Shown here piece after piece: positions 48,282 through 55,890 of a stretch of DNA of 64,000 bases. The stretch comes from JACVRW01 sp963825345 (GTDB taxonomy: Bacteria; Actinomycetota; Thermoleophilia; Solirubrobacterales; Thermoleophilaceae). The DNA lies in the NCBI GenBank assembly GCA_963825345.1, contig CAWGSQ010000011.1:372001-436000 (forward strand). The letters are read 5' to 3'. The first letter of the stretch is position 1, and the number at the start of each line of letters is the position of its first letter. A program made the position numbers and the translations under genes. The notes beneath the pieces were generated by a model. The model saw only the letters and a list, made by a program, of their open reading frames with translations, was not told the origin of the DNA and did no database searches.

Positions 48282-49300
48282 CCGACGAGCTGATCCCCTT
48301 CACCGCCGGCGACGGCGTCGAGCTGAACCTGATCCATGTGCGCGGCCGGAACCCGCCCACCAAGCCGCCCGTGCTGCTTGTGCACGGTGCCGGCGTGCGG
48401 GCGAATATCTTCCGTGCGCCGTCCGGCCGCACCCTGGTGGACGTCCTCGCCGACGAGGGTTGGGACGTGTGGCTCGAGAACTGGCGCGCATCGATCGACG
48501 TGCCACGCCGGCGCTGGACGCTCGACGACGCGGCGGTGCACGACCATCCCGCGGCGGTGCGCACCGTGCTCGAGCACACGAAGGCGGACGAGGTGCGCGC
48601 CGTCATCCACTGCCAGGGCTCGACCTCGTTCATGATGTCCGCCGTCGCGGGACTGGTCCCCGACGTGTCCGTGGTCGTCTCGAACGCGGTCTCGCTGCAC
48701 CCGGTGGTGAACCGGAAGGCGAAGCTGAAGCTGCGCTGGATGATCCCTCCAACCGCCCGCGTAATGGGCTACCTGGATCCGCAATGGGGCGAGACCGGAG
48801 CGCCGTGGGTCCTGCCCAAGCTGATCTCGGGTCTCGTGCGGGTGACCCACCGCGAGTGCGACAACATGGTCTGCAAGCTCGCGAGCTTCACCTACGGCAC
48901 CGGCGAGCCCACGCTCTGGCGCCACGAGAACCTCAACCGGGAGACGCACGAGTGGCTGCGCCACGAGTTCGCCGACGTGCCGCTCAGCTTCTTCGAGCAG
49001 ATCCTGCGCTCGGTGGAGGCGGGTCATCTGGTGGCGGCCGACAACCACCCCGGCCTGCCCCAGTCGTTCGTCGACACGGCGCCGAAGACGAAGGCGCGGT
49101 TCGCGTTCTTCGCGGGCGCCATGAACGCTTGCTTCGAGCCCGAGAGCCAGCTCCGAACCCAGGCCTGGTTCGAGTCTTACGATCCCGGTCGCCACACGGC
49201 CACGATCGTCCCGAACTACGGCCACCTCGACATCTTCATGGGGGCGCATGCCGCCAACGACGTGTTCCCCGAAATCGTCTCCGAGCTCGAAAGGACCTGA
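48278..49300 (+). CDS. PhaC/lipase-like alpha/beta hydrolase with Cys nucleophile
   Basis: 340 residues from a GTG overlapping the GMC stop. The oxyanion phrase is PVLLVHGAGVRANIFRAP (about 28-45). The nucleophile elbow reads VIHCQGSTSFMMS (about 108-120), placing a Cys where most hydrolases have Ser, as in PHA synthases and related sterol-cluster hydrolases. The catalytic His is in PNYGHLDIFMG near 318. It may hydrolyse or transfer acyl groups from CoA or sterol esters. In some bacteria this domain is fused to the GMC oxidoreductase; here they are separate but coupled genes. Confidence 0.85.
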   Translation: MTDELIPFTAGDGVELNLIHVRGRNPPTKPPVLLVHGAGVRANIFRAPSGRTLVDVLADEGWDVWLENWRASIDVPRRRWTLDDAAVHDHPAAVRTVLEHTKADEVRAVIHCQGSTSFMMSAVAGLVPDVSVVVSNAVSLHPVVNRKAKLKLRWMIPPTARVMGYLDPQWGETGAPWVLPKLISGLVRVTHRECDNMVCKLASFTYGTGEPTLWRHENLNRETHEWLRHEFADVPLSFFEQILRSVEAGHLVAADNHPGLPQSFVDTAPKTKARFAFFAGAMNACFEPESQLRTQAWFESYDPGRHTATIVPNYGHLDIFMGAHAANDVFPEIVSELERT

Positions 49301-49304
49301 CGCG

Positions 49305-50198
49305 ATGCGACCACGCCAGCGCATCGAGCGGCTCAGCGGTCGGCACGCCCTCGTCGACGGCATCCCGTTCTCCCTGCCGGTGGACAGCAGTGACACGCCG
49401 GCCCTGATGGCCGCCTTCCCGATCTCGGCCGCGCGAGCGGCGGAGCTGATCCCCGGCGAGGAGGTGCATCCGTTCCGCCTCGGCGGCGACATCGGCCTGC
49501 TGGTGGTGACCGTGGTCGACTACCGCACCACCGACATCGGGTCGTACATCGAGTTCTCGATCGCGATCGCGTGCACGCACGGGCTGGACCCGGCGCCGGC
49601 GCTGCTGCCGGCGCTCCTTCGCGGCCGCTATGGGACGGGGCAGTTCGTCGTCGACCTCCCGGTCTCGACGGAGGTCTCGGTGAAGGGCGGCAAGGGCATC
49701 TGGGGCATGCCGAAGCACCAGGCCAACCTCGACTTCGTGATCCGCAAGGACAAGGTCTGGAGCCAGTACGACCTCGACGGCCAGCTGTGCTGCCGGATCG
49801 AGGTGGACATGCCGCGCTGGACCGGCCTGCCGATGAGCATGGCTGCGGTGAACTACTGCGCGTTCCGCGGCATGCTGAACAAGTCGTACATCCACTTCCG
49901 CGGGCGCGCCGGGATCAAGGTCCCGCTCGCGCGCGCCGCTCGCCTGACCTTCGGAGACCATCCCCGCATGGCGCCGCTGCGGCGGCTGAACGTGCGCGAG
50001 CGGCCGCTCTTCGCCGGCTACCTGCCGAACACGCAGGGGATCCTCGACGACCACATGGAGAGCTGGTTCCTGACGTTCGCCGCGCCGCCGGCCGAGGCGC
50101 CTGAGGGGCTCGAGAGCGTGGTCGACCTCGGCCTCGGGCGCGAGTGGCTGGCGCCGCCGGATGACCGTGCGGCGGCGAGCCCGCCCACCCCACGCTGA
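49305..50198 (+). CDS. Acetoacetate decarboxylase-like protein
   Basis: 297 residues from the ATG at 49305. The family pattern is a single beta-cone domain with DIGLLVVTVVDYRTTDIGSY, then TEVSVKGGKGIWGMPKHQAN (about 124-143) and a conserved tail. In true acetoacetate decarboxylase a Lys forms the Schiff base with the keto acid. Lysines are present in the KGGKGIWGMPKH segment, but I cannot assign the catalytic one by eye. Members in lipid clusters often have other activities (aldolase/dehydratase or binding). It sits 4 bp after the hydrolase and overlaps the next gene by one base. Confidence 0.8.
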   Translation: MRPRQRIERLSGRHALVDGIPFSLPVDSSDTPALMAAFPISAARAAELIPGEEVHPFRLGGDIGLLVVTVVDYRTTDIGSYIEFSIAIACTHGLDPAPALLPALLRGRYGTGQFVVDLPVSTEVSVKGGKGIWGMPKHQANLDFVIRKDKVWSQYDLDGQLCCRIEVDMPRWTGLPMSMAAVNYCAFRGMLNKSYIHFRGRAGIKVPLARAARLTFGDHPRMAPLRRLNVRERPLFAGYLPNTQGILDDHMESWFLTFAAPPAEAPEGLESVVDLGLGREWLAPPDDRAAASPPTPR

Positions 50199-50566
50199 TG
50201 GCAGACGCCGTCGAGCTCGAGCGGACGCTGCTGCGCGGGATCGGCGCGATCACCGCCGCCACGGGTGCGCTCCAGGCCGCCGTGCCGCAGGCCACGCTCG
50301 GCCCGCTGAAGGCGGACGACTCCCCCACCGTGCGGCACTTCTTCGGCACGGTCGGCATGTTCATGGCGTGCACCGGCGGGGTGCTGCTCGCGCGCCCAGC
50401 CGAGCCGGCGGTGGTGCTCATGACCGCCGCTCAGAAGCTCGGTGCCGCGGCGGCGGTCGGGCTCGGCGTCCGGCGCGGCCTGCTGTCGCCGCTTGCGCTC
50501 GGGGTCGCGGGCTTCGACGCGCTGTCCGGACTCGTCGCGCTCGACTACTGGCGCCGCCTGCCGTGA
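50198..50566 (+). CDS. Small membrane protein within the GMC operon
   Basis: 122 residues, with its ATG overlapping the previous stop (TGATG). Four hydrophobic stretches: LLRGIGAITAATGALQAAV, TVGMFMACTGGVLLAR, VVLMTAAQKLGAAAAVGLGV and SPLALGVAGFDALSGLVAL. No catalytic motif. Coupled to the patatin gene by GTGA. Function unknown; membrane anchoring of a complex is one possibility. Confidence 0.75.
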   Translation: MADAVELERTLLRGIGAITAATGALQAAVPQATLGPLKADDSPTVRHFFGTVGMFMACTGGVLLARPAEPAVVLMTAAQKLGAAAAVGLGVRRGLLSPLALGVAGFDALSGLVALDYWRRLP

Positions 50567-51870
50567 CGCCGCCGCTGGCGCTGGCGGCCGGCCACGAAGA
50601 CACACCGCGCCGCTCGCTGCTCCTTGCCGGCGGCGGCATCCGCGTGGCCTACCAGGCCGGCGTGCTGGTGGCGCTCGACGAGGCCGGGCTGCGCTTCCAC
50701 CACGCCGACGGCACCTCGGGCGGCACCTTCAACCTGGCGATGCTGATGTCCGGGGTCTGTCCCGAGGAGGCATGCCGGCGCTGGCGGGGGCTGAAGGTGC
50801 AGTCGTTCGCATCGGTGTGGCCGCTGCGGCGGCTGCTGGCCGGTCCTCCGTATCCCGCGCTCGGCACGGCCACGGGCATCCGCGAGCGGGTGTTCCCCGC
50901 GCTCGGCGTCGACGTCGAGCGCATCCGCTCAGCGCAGGGGATGGACGGCACGTTCAATGTCTGCGACTTCGCCTCGAAGGAGTGCATCGCCGTTCCACAC
51001 ACCGAGGCGGACCTCGACGTGCTCACCGCGGGCGTCTCGCTGCCCGTCTTCAGCCCCGCGGTCGAGCGGGAGGGGCGCAAGCTCATCGACGCCGTCTGGA
51101 TCAAGGACACGAACGTGGCCGAGGCGCTGCGGCGCGGTGCGGAGGAGATCTGGCTCGTCTGGTGCATCGGGAACCACGGCGTCTACCGCGACGGCGCGTT
51201 CCAGCAGTACGTGCACATGATCGAGATCGCCGCGAACGGCGCGCTCCAGGAGGAGCTGGCGCTCGTGCGCGAGCGCGGCGCGCGGCTGCACGTGATCCGC
51301 CCGCGCGTGCCGCTGCCGCTCGATCCCGACTTCTTCTTCGGCCGGGTCGATGCGTCGACCCTGATCGCGATGGGCTACCGCGACGCGGCGGCGTACCTCG
51401 ACGCGCCTCACGAGGACGGCGTGGCGCCCGACGCCGCGGCCACGCGGATGGAGGATCCGGTGCCGGGAGTCGCCTGCCGCGAGCGCCTGAGCGGCGGCGG
51501 GCTCGATCTTCGGCTCGGGTGGGAGGTCGACGACCTGGAGGCCTTCACGGCCGATCCGAAGGGCACGGTCGTCGGCGACGTCACGCACGCGCAACTCGGT
51601 TCCCGCCGCCTCGCTCGGACGGGTCAGTTCAGGGTCGACGGCGGCCAGGTGAGCGCCGAGCTTCAGTTCGGGCCGTCACGCGTCGAGCTCCGCCGCAGCC
51701 TGGGCGATCCGGATCACGCGGAGGCGCGGATCGACGGCGCCGAACCGGTACGGCTCGAGCGCAGCGGCCCACCCGCCTGGCGAACCCTGCACGCGCGCGG
51801 TGTCGGTTCGGCGCGCGAGGGCGCGCGCGCACGGCTGCGCTTCTCGCGCTGGCTCAGAAGCTCGCGCTGA
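50563..51870 (+). CDS. Patatin-like phospholipase
   Basis: 435 residues from a GTG overlapping the previous stop. The patatin core (about 20-280) has the oxyanion motif LLAGGGIRVAYQAGVLVALD, the Ser nucleophile in ADGTSGGTFNLAM (G-T-S-G-G) and the Asp of the dyad in KLIDAVWIKD. The C-terminal 150 residues (about 285-435; VPGVACRERLSGGGLDLRLG ... ELQFGPSRVELRRSL) form a beta-rich domain of a type also seen in sterol-oxidase-associated proteins. Predicted lipid acyl hydrolase. The last 17 bp overlap the phosphoesterase gene convergently. Confidence 0.88.
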   Translation: MTPPLALAAGHEDTPRRSLLLAGGGIRVAYQAGVLVALDEAGLRFHHADGTSGGTFNLAMLMSGVCPEEACRRWRGLKVQSFASVWPLRRLLAGPPYPALGTATGIRERVFPALGVDVERIRSAQGMDGTFNVCDFASKECIAVPHTEADLDVLTAGVSLPVFSPAVEREGRKLIDAVWIKDTNVAEALRRGAEEIWLVWCIGNHGVYRDGAFQQYVHMIEIAANGALQEELALVRERGARLHVIRPRVPLPLDPDFFFGRVDASTLIAMGYRDAAAYLDAPHEDGVAPDAAATRMEDPVPGVACRERLSGGGLDLRLGWEVDDLEAFTADPKGTVVGDVTHAQLGSRRLARTGQFRVDGGQVSAELQFGPSRVELRRSLGDPDHAEARIDGAEPVRLERSGPPAWRTLHARGVGSAREGARARLRFSRWLRSSR

Positions 51871-53383
51871 ACTCGTCCTCGACCGGCGGGTCCGCGCTCG
51901 CGCTAGCGCAGCCGCTCACGCCGAAGCAGCGCACCCGCACGCCCTCGGCGTCGGCGTCCAGGCGGAGGAACTGCTTGAAGAACGGCGGATCGTTCCAGTC
52001 GAAGTACTCGGACGCGAAACGGTGGAAGCCGTGCTTCGCCGGCGCCGGCTGCAGCAGCCGCGCGGCAAGCCGCGCGCGCGTCGAGAGCTTCACCTTGCTC
52101 TCGCGGGTCGGGTCCATCTCCAGCAGCTCGCCGAGGTAGGTGGCCGCCTCCGCCGGCGAGAGGACCAGCTTCTTGCTCCCACGCGCGAGCTTCGCGTCGT
52201 AGAGCTCCGAGAAGCGCGCGAGCGAGTCGCTGCGCAGCGGGTAGCACTTGAACTCCGACTCGGTCACGCCGTCCACGTCCACGCGCGCGATCTGGTGGGT
52301 GGCGTGCGTGTAGGCACCTCCGCCCCCGCTCACCACGTACTGGATCGTGCGACCGTCCGACAGGGTCACCGGGTAGCGCTGGTAGTTGTGGGTGTCGCCC
52401 CCGATGGCCATGACGTAGCGCCCGCGGGGGTCGCGGACGATGTCGTCCACGACCTTGCCGACCTCGTCGGGCAGGTGATGTCCGTTCACGATCAGCGGCT
52501 TCCCGGTCACGAGGATCTTGGGGCGGTCGGAGTTGAACGACACGCGCCGCAGCCAGTCCGCCTGCTCCGCGTCGATCGAGCCCACCACGCCCGTATCGAT
52601 CGCGACGATCCGCAGTGGGCCCGTGTCGAGCGCCCAGTAGGGGCCCGGCTGTGGCGGGTCGGACATCTGAGTCTGGCGCGAGCGGGCCTTGCGCATGTCG
52701 GCCAGCTCCTCGTCCTCGGGAGGCATCGTGCGGCGCCACAGCAGGCGAGCGAGCTTCCCCCTCAGGCCCGGACCCACCTCGAGCGGCGCCTTGGGGGTGT
52801 CGATGCCGCAGATGTGCGACATGAAGCCGTGCAGGCCGTCGTACCAGTCGTGGTTGCCCGGCACCGCGTAGATCGGAGTGTCGAGGTCGCGGTAGGGCCG
52901 GAAGAACTTCGTGCGATAGTCGCCCCCCTCTCCCGCCGGGTAGATCACGTCGCTGCAGATGACCGTGAAGTCGACGCCATCCGCCTGCGACAGCAGCGGA
53001 GGCACGACGGCGTACTGGCTGTCATCGCCCTCTCCCGGGTCGCCTACGAGCAGGAACGAGACGGGGCCGTCCCCGAGCGAGACGACGAAGTCGGTGTCGT
53101 ACCCGCACTTCGCGGCGCGCTCGCGCGCCAGGCGAACCCATGCGACCCGAGCGCGGTCGACCGGGTCGTACAGGTGCTTGGCGAGCACGTCGTTGCGCGC
53201 CGCCCAGAGCGTCTTCGGATTGATCCAGGAATTCGGCTTGGCGTCAGCCGGAACATCGGCCTTCCAGGCCCCCGGCCCGCCGCAGTCCTGCCATCCCGCG
53301 CCCGCCGACGATTCGCGAGAGGAGGGCTGTCGAAGGTGGACGTTCAACGTTGCACCCGGAGGGTGCAAGGTATCGGAGAACAC
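51854..53383 (-). CDS. Calcineurin-like metallophosphoesterase
   Basis: 509 residues. Dimetal motifs are in order: FLLVGDPGEGDDS (Asp of motif I), VICSDVIYPAGEG, AVPGNHDWYDGLHG (motif III), NGHHLP and AIGGDTHNYQRY (final His pair), spread over residues about 110-340. A C-terminal domain of about 170 residues (YDAKLARGSKKLVLSPAEAA ... FASEYFDWNDPPFFKQFLR) is of unknown type. No signal peptide is apparent, so a cytoplasmic phosphatase or phosphodiesterase is likely. The start is taken as the ATG at 53383; a later start is possible because the first 50 residues are low in structure. Confidence 0.85.
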   Translation of the reverse strand: MFSDTLHPPGATLNVHLRQPSSRESSAGAGWQDCGGPGAWKADVPADAKPNSWINPKTLWAARNDVLAKHLYDPVDRARVAWVRLARERAAKCGYDTDFVVSLGDGPVSFLLVGDPGEGDDSQYAVVPPLLSQADGVDFTVICSDVIYPAGEGGDYRTKFFRPYRDLDTPIYAVPGNHDWYDGLHGFMSHICGIDTPKAPLEVGPGLRGKLARLLWRRTMPPEDEELADMRKARSRQTQMSDPPQPGPYWALDTGPLRIVAIDTGVVGSIDAEQADWLRRVSFNSDRPKILVTGKPLIVNGHHLPDEVGKVVDDIVRDPRGRYVMAIGGDTHNYQRYPVTLSDGRTIQYVVSGGGGAYTHATHQIARVDVDGVTESEFKCYPLRSDSLARFSELYDAKLARGSKKLVLSPAEAATYLGELLEMDPTRESKVKLSTRARLAARLLQPAPAKHGFHRFASEYFDWNDPPFFKQFLRLDADAEGVRVRCFGVSGCASASADPPVEDEFSASF

Positions 53384-53452
53384 CTCGATTGTGATCCGAC
53401 CGGGCCTCCCGCTCGCAGGGGTTGGGTGAAACCCCGACTAGGAAGGATCGCG

Positions 53453-54118
53453 ATGACAGCGCTTCGCGAACTCGCAGATGACCCATCGGACCGCAAGCGG
53501 TTCCTGCGCATGGTGGGAGGCGCCGGTGCAGCCAGTGCCTTCGCCATCTTCGTCGCCGCCTGCGGCGATGACGACGAGAGCTCGAGCTCCAGCTCGAGCG
53601 GTGGCAGCTCCACCACGACGAACAGTGAGGGCTCGATGAAGGGCGACCTCGAGATCGTCCAGTACGCCCTCACGCTCGAGCACCTCGAGACCGACTTCTA
53701 CAACGCGGTGATCGACTCGGGCGTGGTCAAGGACATGGCGCTCGCCGAGACCGCCAAGATGATCCGCGACAACGAGCAGGAGCACGTGGACGCCCTCACG
53801 GGAACGGTCAAGCAGCTCGGTGGGAAGCCGCAGCGGCCCAAGACCAACTTCGACTCCGTGCTCGAGGGCGGCGAGAAGATGGTCCTGGAGACAGCGGCGA
53901 CCGTCGAGAACCTCGGCGCGGCCGCGTATCTGGGCCAGGCCGGCAGGATCAAGTCCAAGGAGATCCTCGCCGCCGCGCTCGCAATCCACTCGGTCGAGGC
54001 ACGCCATGCCGCTGCGCTCAACAGCGTCGTCGGCAAGACGATCGTCCCCGACGGCGCCTTCGCCAAGCCGGCCTCGATGGAAGAGGTCCTGCCGAAGGTC
54101 AAGCCCTTCCTCGCCTAG
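53453..54118 (+). CDS. Ferritin-like-domain lipoprotein with Tat-like leader
   Basis: 221 residues from the ATG at 53453 with GGAAGGAT 4 nt upstream. The leader reads SDRKRFLRMVGGAGAAS then AIFVAACGDDD: a Tat-like S-x-R-K-x-F-L pattern, with Lys where the second Arg would be, plus a lipobox (VAAC). A Ser-rich linker precedes a four-helix ferritin-like domain (about 65-215) with helix Glu/His residues in ALTLEHLETDFYNAVI, IRDNEQEHVDALT and AIHSVEARHAAALN, the EExxH-type ligands of a diiron site. Role unknown; possibly iron or peroxide handling at the cell surface. First gene of the Tat operon. Confidence 0.85.
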   Translation: MTALRELADDPSDRKRFLRMVGGAGAASAFAIFVAACGDDDESSSSSSSGGSSTTTNSEGSMKGDLEIVQYALTLEHLETDFYNAVIDSGVVKDMALAETAKMIRDNEQEHVDALTGTVKQLGGKPQRPKTNFDSVLEGGEKMVLETAATVENLGAAAYLGQAGRIKSKEILAAALAIHSVEARHAAALNSVVGKTIVPDGAFAKPASMEEVLPKVKPFLA

Positions 54119-54147
54119 CCAGTCCACTGGCAGAAAGGAGACATTCC

Positions 54148-54786
54148 ATGTCTCAGAGCAAGCTCGCCGCGCCGGAACTGGCGGCAATCGACATCCAGGG
54201 AGTCAGCAGGCAGTCATTCATCATGCGCGGTGCGGTCGCGGCCGGATCGGTGTACGGCCTTGCGGCCGTCGGCCCGTTCGTCCGCGAGGCAATCGCACAG
54301 GACGGCGGCGGCGACGTCGAGATCCTCAACTTCGCGCTCACGCTCGAGTACCTCGAGGCGGCCTTCTACACCCAGGGCCTGAAGCAGGTGCGGGGCCTGT
54401 CGGGAGACGCCAAGTCGCTCGCCACGGAGATCCGCGACAACGAGACCGCCCACGTCGAGGCACTCACGAAGACGATCGAGAGCCTCGGCGGTAAGCCCGT
54501 CAAGGCGCCGGGAGTCGACTTCGGCGACGCGTTCTCCAGCCAGAAGGCGTTCCTCAAGCTCGCGCAGACGTTCGAGGACACCGGGGTGAGTGCCTACAAC
54601 GGCGCCGCGCCGATGATCGAGTCCACCGACGTGCTCGGTGCGGCCGGGAGCATCGTGCAGGTGGAGGCGCGGCACGCCGCGGCAATCCGCCTGCTGAACG
54701 GCCAGCCGATCACCGATGGCGGCTTCGACAAGGCACTCGAAATGCAGGCGGTGCTCGACGCCGTCAAGCCGTTCGTCAAGTCCTAG
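54148..54786 (+). CDS. Ferritin-like secreted protein, paralogue of the previous gene
   Basis: 212 residues with a good AAAGGAG ribosome-binding site 6 nt before the ATG. The leader QGVSRQSFIMRGAVAAGSVY has a Tat-like S-R-x-x-F, with Gln replacing the second Arg, and ends near REAIAQ. The ferritin-like helices repeat the same ligand pattern (FALTLEYLEAAFYTQGL; IRDNETAHVEALT; IVQVEARHAAAIR). The C-terminal KALEMQAVLDAVKPFVKS parallels KPASMEEVLPKVKPFLA of the neighbour, showing tandem duplication. It is 29 bp after the first copy and 18 bp before tatA. Confidence 0.85.
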   Translation: MSQSKLAAPELAAIDIQGVSRQSFIMRGAVAAGSVYGLAAVGPFVREAIAQDGGGDVEILNFALTLEYLEAAFYTQGLKQVRGLSGDAKSLATEIRDNETAHVEALTKTIESLGGKPVKAPGVDFGDAFSSQKAFLKLAQTFEDTGVSAYNGAAPMIESTDVLGAAGSIVQVEARHAAAIRLLNGQPITDGGFDKALEMQAVLDAVKPFVKS

Positions 54787-54804
54787 CGAGAGGAAGAAAG
54801 AGAA

Positions 54805-54999
54805 ATGTTGCCTGGAATCGGTCCCATGGAGCTCATCGTCGTACTGGTGATCGCTCTAATCGTGTTCGGACCCAAGAAGCTCCCCGACCTCGGCCGCTCC
54901 CTCGGAAGCGGGATGCGCGAGTTCAAGAGCTCGATCACGGGCGGCGGCGACCGCGAGGAGCTGCCCGCCCCCGACCCGGCGCACGCGCAGAAGTCCTAA
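54805..54999 (+). CDS. tatA: Sec-independent translocase protein TatA
   Basis: 64 residues: one N-terminal TM helix (PMELIVVLVIALIVFGPKKL) with the family FGPKKLPDLGRSLG hinge, an amphipathic helix (GSGMREFKSSI) and a short acidic tail. TatA assembles into the pore of the twin-arginine translocase. AGAGGAAGAAAGAG precedes the ATG. It lies between the ferritin-like genes and tatC in one operon. No separate tatB is visible; many actinobacteria use a bifunctional TatA or place tatB elsewhere. Confidence 0.95.
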   Translation: MLPGIGPMELIVVLVIALIVFGPKKLPDLGRSLGSGMREFKSSITGGGDREELPAPDPAHAQKS

Positions 55000-55016
55000 G
55001 CGCCACGTAGTCAGCC

Positions 55017-55781
55017 ATGCGCCGCCGCATCAAGCCCATCAGCCACGAGGAACAGCTGCCGGTCGTGGACCATCTGGACGAGCTCCGCTCGCGCCTGATG
55101 GTCGCGGGGGCCGCCTTCCTCGTGGCGTTCGGGCTCACCACCTGGCAGAGCGACCTGGTGCTCGAGATCCTCAACGCGCCGCTCCCCGGCAACCTCGAGC
55201 CGATCACGCTCGGGCCATCGGAGCCGTTCATCACGACCCTCAAGAGCGCCGGCTACGCCGCCGTGATGCTCGTGCTGCCGGTGCTGCTCTACCAGGCGTA
55301 CGCCTTCGTAGTGCCGGCCGTCAGCCCGGACAAGCGGCGACTCGTCGTGCCGCTGGTCATGATGGTTCCGATCCTGTTCATCGGCGGGGTCGCCTTCTGC
55401 TACCTCGTGGTGCTCACTCCCGCGCTCGACTTCCTGCTCAGCTTCAACGCCTCCGAGTTCAACACGCAGCTCCGGGCGAGCGACTACTACGACTTCGCGA
55501 CCATGATGATGATCGCCATGGGGCTGAGCTTCCAGGTGCCGGTCGGAATCCTGGCCCTCACGCGCCTCGGCGTCGTGAGCGTCGAGAAGCTGCGCCGCAG
55601 CCGCCGTTACGCAGTACTCGCCATCACGGTGATCGCCGCGCTGCTGCCGACCCTAGACCCGGTGACGCTGCTGCTGGAGATGGTGCCGCTGCTGGTGCTC
55701 TACGAGCTGAGCATCCAGCTCGCACGGATCACACCTCGAGCCGTGACTCCTCCAGATCCATCGACGGCGAGAGCCTCGTGA
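55017..55781 (+). CDS. tatC: Sec-independent translocase protein TatC
   Basis: 254 residues, six TM helices. The conserved N-terminal PVVDHLDELRSRLMVAG (the signal-recognition site contains the HLxELRxR motif), the periplasmic EPFITTLKSAGYAAVMLVLP region, YQAYAFVVPAVSPDKRR and the later FQVPVGILALTRLGVVSVEK match TatC. TatC recognises the twin-arginine leader. It follows tatA by 17 bp. A strong dyad 24 bp past the stop may end or regulate transcription. Confidence 0.96.
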   Translation: MRRRIKPISHEEQLPVVDHLDELRSRLMVAGAAFLVAFGLTTWQSDLVLEILNAPLPGNLEPITLGPSEPFITTLKSAGYAAVMLVLPVLLYQAYAFVVPAVSPDKRRLVVPLVMMVPILFIGGVAFCYLVVLTPALDFLLSFNASEFNTQLRASDYYDFATMMMIAMGLSFQVPVGILALTRLGVVSVEKLRRSRRYAVLAITVIAALLPTLDPVTLLLEMVPLLVLYELSIQLARITPRAVTPPDPSTARAS

Positions 55782-55804
55782 ACCCCGGGGCCAGCCGCGA
55801 CTAG

Positions 55805-55841
55805 ATCGCACTTGTGCAAGATATGTATGCATAAGTGCGAT
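55805..55841. promoter_or_regulatory. 37-bp inverted repeat between tatC and the next gene
   Basis: ATCGCACTTGTGCA (55805-55818) and TGCATAAGTGCGAT (55828-55841) pair at 13 of 14 positions around a 9-nt loop. It is markedly AT-richer than its surroundings and has no T-tract, so a regulator operator for the secreted hydrolase at 55891 (or a tatC 3' hairpin) is more likely than an intrinsic terminator. Confidence 0.7.
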
Positions 55842-55890
55842 GTAGTGGCCCGCCGGCCGGCCGACTTGGGGGTTCCGGTAGCTTGCCGCC

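Noticed and set aside
55017..55781. A missing tatB as evidence of a broken Tat system
   Set aside because: Many Gram-positive and actinobacterial Tat systems work with TatA and TatC only or keep tatB elsewhere; absence in this window is not informative.
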